Positions 33,670 through 37,745 of a DNA stretch of 37,745 nt are shown here, piece by piece (positions within the stretch are counted from its first letter, which is position 1; every line of letters starts with the position of its first letter). Below the pieces are notes generated by a model. That model did no database searches and was not told the DNA's origin. It saw only the letters and a program-made list of their open reading frames with translations. Both the position numbers and the translations under genes were made by a program. Origin of the DNA: Cognatishimia sp. (GTDB lineage Bacteria > Pseudomonadota > Alphaproteobacteria > Rhodobacterales > Rhodobacteraceae); the NCBI GenBank assembly GCA_013215215.1, contig JABSOU010000025.1, forward strand, positions 7,936 to 45,680, written 5' to 3'.

Positions 33670-35367
33670 ATGCCCATGAAACAACCTTCTAACACTTTAC
33701 TCCCTTCGATTACGGCAACTTTGATTTTCGGGGCCTTCGTCAATGTATTGATGCTCGTGGGGCCGTTTTTCATGCTTCAGGTCTATGACCGCGTTCTGAC
33801 CTCGCGTTCCAAGGAAACGCTCGTGGCCCTTCTCGTCCTTGTGGGCGCGCTCTATTTCATGATGTTGCTGTTGGATGCGTCGCGTGCACGGGTCTTGGCG
33901 CGATGTGGCGCGATTTTTCAGAGCCGTTGCGATGACGCGGTTCTACGCTCTGAACTCCGGTCAAAGACGCCGCAGGACGAAAACGCCGATCACGCCTCTC
34001 AATTGCAGGACGTTGAGACCATACGCAGCCTTTTCGGGTCTCAGGTGCTTCTCGCGCTCTTTGATATCCCGTGGACCATGATGTTTGTCGCCGCCATTTT
34101 TGTGTTTCATGCCTGGCTTGGGTGGCTTGCCTTTGCGGGGGCTATGGCTTTGATATGTCTCGCCATTTTGAACAACCTCGTGACAAACAGAATGACATTG
34201 CAGTCGTCGGGTAGCTCTCACGAAGCCAATCGGATGCGTGCCGATTATGCGCGGGCTCAGGATTTCATTCTTGCGCAGGGCATGGCGTCAACTTTGGTAA
34301 AGCGCTGGAAAGCCGTGCGGGATACATCCTTGGACGCCGCGGTAAAAGCCAGTGACCTAAGCGCCTCCTTCGCGTCCACCAGCAAATCGCTGCGATTGTT
34401 CCTGCAAAGCGCCATGCTTGCGATGGGCGCGTGGCTGGTGCTTGAAGGACAGATGACGGCGGGAGCAATTATTGCAGGCTCCATCCTACTAGGTCGGGCG
34501 TTGGCTCCGATTGAACAAGTTATCGGCAACTGGCCTTTGATCCAAAAGTCATACAGCGGCTGGAAAAACATCCGGAAAACGCTGCAAGACACTGCGGAGG
34601 AGTCAAAAAAAACATCGCTTCCCAGACCTGATGCGTGCCTCGAGCTTTCGGGCGTCAGTGTCTTTGCGCCGGACACCAAAGGTGCGGTTCTCTCCAACAT
34701 GAATGTGGCCGTTACACCCGGTGAAGCCGTCGGTGTAATTGGGCCGAGCGGTGCCGGGAAATCCTCGCTAGCGCGGGTCATCGTGGGCATCACATCCCCA
34801 ACGCTCGGGACTGTCAGCTTGGGCGGCGCGTCGCTGGGTCAATACCCCGAAGGCGATTTGGGTCGGTTTATTGGGTACCTGCCGCAATCCATCACCTTCT
34901 TTGAGGGCACGATTGCGGAAAACATCGCGCATATGGCCGAGGATCCTGACGACGCGCAAGTGATCAAGGCCGCGAAATCCGCGCGGGTCCATGACACGAT
35001 CACCGCGCTGCCGGACGGGTATAACACCAAGATCAAGGACTGCAGCCACAGGTTGTCGGGCGGTGAACGTCAGCGGTTGGCTCTGGCGCGTGCGCTCTAT
35101 CATGACCCGGTTTTGCTGGTTCTGGACGAGCCGAATTCCGCGTTGGACGCTGTGGGAACACATGCTCTGCACGAAGCGATCCGTGATTTCAAAGCCTCTG
35201 AGCGGTCCGTCATCTTGATGACACATCGCCCGATGGCGATCGCAGAATGCGACCGGCTGATCATCTTGGAAAACGGGGCCATCCGTTTGGAAGGGCCGAG
35301 AGGCAGCGTGCTTAAGTCACTGATGGGTGATACCAAAAAGGCCGAAAAACTGGTTGCCGGAGAATAA
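33670..35367 (+). CDS. Type I secretion ABC exporter (permease/ATPase, PrtD-like)
   Basis: This inner-membrane ABC protein of a type I secretion system is about 565 residues. The membrane domain spans roughly residues 1-300 (SITATLIFGAFVNVLMLVGP at the N-terminus). The ATPase domain has Walker A GPSGAGKSS, signature RLSGGERQR and Walker B LLVLDEPNSALD. It lacks an N-terminal peptidase or C39-like domain, as expected for exporters of RTX proteins. A frame from 33610 adds twenty residues, but its start lies inside a hairpin and homologues begin near MKQPSN, so 33670 (or 33676) is preferred. No clear ribosome site is seen. The membrane fusion gene starts five bases later. The convergent RTX gene is the likely cargo. 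Confidence 0.9.
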   Translation: MPMKQPSNTLLPSITATLIFGAFVNVLMLVGPFFMLQVYDRVLTSRSKETLVALLVLVGALYFMMLLLDASRARVLARCGAIFQSRCDDAVLRSELRSKTPQDENADHASQLQDVETIRSLFGSQVLLALFDIPWTMMFVAAIFVFHAWLGWLAFAGAMALICLAILNNLVTNRMTLQSSGSSHEANRMRADYARAQDFILAQGMASTLVKRWKAVRDTSLDAAVKASDLSASFASTSKSLRLFLQSAMLAMGAWLVLEGQMTAGAIIAGSILLGRALAPIEQVIGNWPLIQKSYSGWKNIRKTLQDTAEESKKTSLPRPDACLELSGVSVFAPDTKGAVLSNMNVAVTPGEAVGVIGPSGAGKSSLARVIVGITSPTLGTVSLGGASLGQYPEGDLGRFIGYLPQSITFFEGTIAENIAHMAEDPDDAQVIKAAKSARVHDTITALPDGYNTKIKDCSHRLSGGERQRLALARALYHDPVLLVLDEPNSALDAVGTHALHEAIRDFKASERSVILMTHRPMAIAECDRLIILENGAIRLEGPRGSVLKSLMGDTKKAEKLVAGE

Positions 35368-35372
35368 GTGAC

Positions 35373-36665
35373 ATGACCCAGAACACAAAAAACTGGAACC
35401 CGCGCAAGCCGATGGCAGTTGGTTTTCTCAGCATTGGCTTAATGCTTGGGACCACGACCCTATGGGCGGTAAACGCGCAGATATCGGGTGCAGTTATCGC
35501 GAGTGGTGCGGTTCAATTGGAAAGCAATCAACAGGTTGTTCAACACGCTCATGGTGGTGTCGTCGGGCAGATCCTTGCCCGCAATGGCGATGTCGTCGGG
35601 GCTGGCGATGTATTGGTGCGACTGGATGAAACTTTCGTAGCCTCAGATCTGGAGTCGATTTCGGCGCAACTGGCCGAAGTCGAGGTCAGGAAGGCGCGAT
35701 TGGCTGCGGAGCGCGATGGCCTAATCGAGTTCCGTTTTGGCCAGCAGGGTTCAAAAACTTCCCCCAGCGCACAGCTTGTTCAGGGTGAACAAACCCTGTT
35801 TCAAACGCGGCTCAAGAACTATCGCGGCGAGCTCAAACAATTGGACGAGCAGATCAATCAGGCCCATGTGCAAATCACCGGCCTCACCGCGCAGCTTCAA
35901 GCGCTTGAAGCGCAGGTGCTTTTGGTATCTGAGGATCTGAAAGCCGGCGAAGAGCTACGCAGCAAGGGCCTCATAGCCTCGTCGCGCATTTCCGCGCTAA
36001 AGCGGGAATACGTGCAACTTAAGGGTCAGATTGGCAGCCTAAACGCCTCCAAAGCACAACTGCGTGGCCAGATTTCGGCGTTTGAGATCGAAGCGATGCG
36101 GCTGACGACAAAACGGCGCGAAGAGGCCATCGTTACCCTGCGAGAGCTCGAGTACATGGAGATCGACCTTCAGGCTCGCAAACGCGGGATTGAGAAAAAG
36201 CTGGAAAACCTCGAGATCAAGAGCCCGGTTGCGGGCGTCGTACACGGCAGTCAGGTGTTCACAGAACAAGCGGTCATTTCCCCAGCACAAGCGATCATGC
36301 AAATTGTGCCTCAGGATCAGCAGCTGGTTGTGAAATCTCGCATTCAAACCATGCATGTCGATGATGTTTACTTGGGTCAGAATGCTTCGATCCGATTTGT
36401 GAGTTTTGATCATCGCACGACACCTGAGCTGTTCGGCTATGTGTCAAAGATTTCACCGGATGTCTTTTTCGATGAGGTCACTGGCTTGTCTTACTATCAG
36501 GCGGAAATCACGCCGCATGCGCAAGAGATCGACAAGCTGGGAGCCCAAAAGCTTATGCCAGGAATGCCCGTTGAGGCCTTTATCAAAACGGCAGAGCGTT
36601 CCCCCCTAAGCTACTTGACCAAACCCCTGATGGACTACTTCTACCGCGCGTTCCGGGAGGTTTAA
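35373..36665 (+). CDS. Type I secretion membrane fusion protein (HlyD/PrtE-like)
   Basis: This 430-residue periplasmic adaptor is anchored by one N-terminal helix (about residues 14-34, AVGFLSIGLMLGTTTLWAV). After a lipoyl half near GGVVGQILARNGDVVGAGD comes a long coiled coil at about 85-260, rich in Q, L and E. The second lipoyl half (IKSPVAGVVHG) and a beta-barrel follow, ending in PLMDYFYRAFREV, the typical C-terminus of the family. It joins the ABC exporter to an outer-membrane TolC-like channel, which is not in this window. A GGAG about ten bases upstream supports the start. Confidence 0.93.
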   Translation: MTQNTKNWNPRKPMAVGFLSIGLMLGTTTLWAVNAQISGAVIASGAVQLESNQQVVQHAHGGVVGQILARNGDVVGAGDVLVRLDETFVASDLESISAQLAEVEVRKARLAAERDGLIEFRFGQQGSKTSPSAQLVQGEQTLFQTRLKNYRGELKQLDEQINQAHVQITGLTAQLQALEAQVLLVSEDLKAGEELRSKGLIASSRISALKREYVQLKGQIGSLNASKAQLRGQISAFEIEAMRLTTKRREEAIVTLRELEYMEIDLQARKRGIEKKLENLEIKSPVAGVVHGSQVFTEQAVISPAQAIMQIVPQDQQLVVKSRIQTMHVDDVYLGQNASIRFVSFDHRTTPELFGYVSKISPDVFFDEVTGLSYYQAEITPHAQEIDKLGAQKLMPGMPVEAFIKTAERSPLSYLTKPLMDYFYRAFREV

Positions 36666-36727
36666 GCGCGGCCCCGGCTGGAATTACTGGCCTCGGCAAA
36701 AATCCCGACCGCCGCACAGACAAAAAG

Positions 36728-36760
36728 AAAGGCACCCAGAATTTGGGTGCCTTTTGTTTT
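36728..36760. terminator. Bidirectional terminator between the secretion operon and the RTX gene
   Basis: GGCACCCA (36731-36738) and TGGGTGCC (36744-36751) form an 8-bp stem with a 5-base loop. An A-rich run lies before it and TTTTGTTTTT after it, so it should work in both directions. It lies 62 bases past the HlyD-like stop and 20 bases past the RTX stop on the other strand. Confidence 0.9.
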
Positions 36761-36779
36761 TCAGAGCAACGTTTTGGTG

Positions 36780-37745
36780 TCAGCAGATCAACACCTGCTC
36801 CAGATGATAGCTTGCGGTTTCCAACGATCCCACGTTTTTCAACACCAAGGTGCCGCCACCAAGATCCAGTTCCACATCAGCTTCGTTTTGCGATGCATTG
36901 GCTGTGATCCAGTCGGCCATGGTCTCACCTTCAGACAGCAAGTTAAGCAGTTGAAGATCGATCGTGTCCTGCTCTGCACCCGCGAGGGTCAGATCGCCGA
37001 TTGTATCGACCGAACCATCGATGTCAGAGAAATCAAAGACAAATGTGTCCGATCCTTCTCCGCCAAACAGCCAGTCCTCGCCGCTTCCACCTTGCAGAAT
37101 GTCTTCGCCGAGATTGCCGTAGAGGCGATCATCTCCGCTGCCGCCTTGGATGACATCCGCACCGGCACCACCCCAGAGCTTGTCTGCTCCGGCGCCGCCG
37201 TCCAGCGTGTCATCGCCATGCTGGCCCCAAAGCAGGTCTCGACCGGCCTCGCCCGACATCTGATCGTTGCCCAAACCACCGTTGAGGTGATCCCGGCCAC
37301 CGCCGCCCAGCATCTGGTCGTCTCCTCCATGCCCTAAGAGCACGTCGTGACCGGAATTGCCGTAAAGCGTGTTGGCGCTGTCGTCGCCATAGATCAAATC
37401 ATCGCCTGACAAAGCATCCAGATTGGGCGCGTCGCCATCGTTGTAGATGCGATCATTTTCACCCGGCCATGGCTGGTTATCAAAGACATCGTCGTTTTCG
37501 GTGAAGATCCATCCGACATCGCTTTGCGTGGTGTCATCAGGAGACTTGAGGTTCTGCTCAGCAACCACCGCACCGGTCGAGGAGAGTTCGACCTGGATGA
37601 CCACATCGTCAAAATCCCAATCGCCATTGCCGCGAATGTCTTCAAAGCCAAGAATGACTTTGTTGCCATCCCGCATTTCGCCAAGGCTGTGATCCAACCC
37701 GTCGGAATTCATGGAAATACCACGCTCGTCGTCATGAGACATATG
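36780..37745 (-). CDS. RTX calcium-binding protein with DUF4114 domain, probable type I secretion cargo, 5' part likely outside window
   Basis: At least 320 residues are visible. The N-terminal part holds the end of a DUF4114 domain (GFEDIRGNGDWDFDDVV near residues 32-48). Then about thirteen nonapeptide RTX repeats of the GGxGxDxLx type run through residues 111-236, followed by a conserved tail with TFVFDF and ending in LEQVLIC. The frame stays open to the window edge, and an ATG at 37742 is only the last possible start, so the true protein is probably longer. The RTX repeats bind calcium outside the cell and such proteins leave through type I secretion. The exporter pair is next door on the opposite strand. 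The role (adhesin, surface layer or enzyme carrier) cannot be read here. Confidence 0.88.
   Translation of the reverse strand, partial: HMSHDDERGISMNSDGLDHSLGEMRDGNKVILGFEDIRGNGDWDFDDVVIQVELSSTGAVVAEQNLKSPDDTTQSDVGWIFTENDDVFDNQPWPGENDRIYNDGDAPNLDALSGDDLIYGDDSANTLYGNSGHDVLLGHGGDDQMLGGGGRDHLNGGLGNDQMSGEAGRDLLWGQHGDDTLDGGAGADKLWGGAGADVIQGGSGDDRLYGNLGEDILQGGSGEDWLFGGEGSDTFVFDFSDIDGSVDTIGDLTLAGAEQDTIDLQLLNLLSEGETMADWITANASQNEADVELDLGGGTLVLKNVGSLETASYHLEQVLIC
37035..37412 (-). repeat. Tandem RTX nonapeptide repeats (calcium-binding) in coding sequence
   Basis: About thirteen to fourteen 27-base units code for GxGxDxLxG-type nonapeptides, for example LSGDDLIYG, GGGRDHLNG, QHGDDTLDG and GSGEDWLFG. 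The DNA units vary while the protein pattern holds, which fits long-standing selection. Confidence 0.9.

Noticed and set aside
37035..37412. Tandem 27-base units as a possible CRISPR or DNA repeat array
   Set aside because: The units are coding, diverged at DNA level, and spell RTX nonapeptides; there are no unique spacers.

Overview
The window looks like chromosome from a marine alphaproteobacterium of the Rhodobacterales (Roseobacter-type). The evidence is moderately high GC, dense genes with many ATGA/TAATG overlaps, and typical families: a MatB-like malonyl-CoA synthetase, a ROK-type xylose regulator with a one-domain XylG, a PrtD/HlyD type I exporter with an RTX protein, and a membrane-anchored LuxR-type regulator. 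I saw no rRNA, tRNA, CRISPR array, insertion sequence or phage gene.

Layout. 1-3.1 kb: a malonyl-CoA synthetase cut by the left edge, and phosphoglucomutase. 3.1-13.3 kb: a xylose regulon. xylF-xylH-xylG-xylA run on the minus strand, a ROK repressor gene is divergent, and xylB lies further along. Between regulator and xylB sit an exported FG-GAP/UnbV (CRTAC1-like) protein and a di-haem peroxidase/MauG-like protein. The same inverted repeat (TATTTT-N7-AAAATA) lies in the xylF and xylB promoters and is the best candidate for the repressor's operator. 13.3-16.2 kb: a gabD-like dehydrogenase and an aromatic amino acid decarboxylase-like gene in one operon. 16.2-16.8 kb: a gene-poor gap with two doubtful small ORFs and an 18-bp near-palindrome. 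16.8-20.9 kb: an RND efflux adaptor and pump ending in a strong terminator. 20.9-24.6 kb: a BASS-family transporter, an acyltransferase, a small membrane protein, a DedA protein and a membrane-anchored LuxR-type regulator. 24.8-25.8 kb: galE.

25.8-33.4 kb is the most interesting region. A LacI-type repressor gene is divergent from a five-gene operon: sugar-binding protein, two permeases, a GH63-like hydrolase and an ATPase. The gene order recalls the rhizobial alpha-glucoside (agl) operon, but the hydrolase resembles glucosylglycerate/mannosylglycerate hydrolases. Both permeases are enlarged. The first carries a DUF11-like beta-sandwich domain with two cysteines in its first periplasmic loop. 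The second has about four extra N-terminal membrane helices. Two copies of a LacI-type operator lie in the divergent region, one between the -35 and -10 of the operon promoter. My inference is uptake and cytoplasmic hydrolysis of a glycosyl-glycerate-type compatible solute or a related alpha-glycoside.

33.6-37.7 kb: a type I secretion ABC protein and its membrane fusion protein, convergent with a DUF4114/RTX-repeat protein that is the likely cargo and runs into the right edge.
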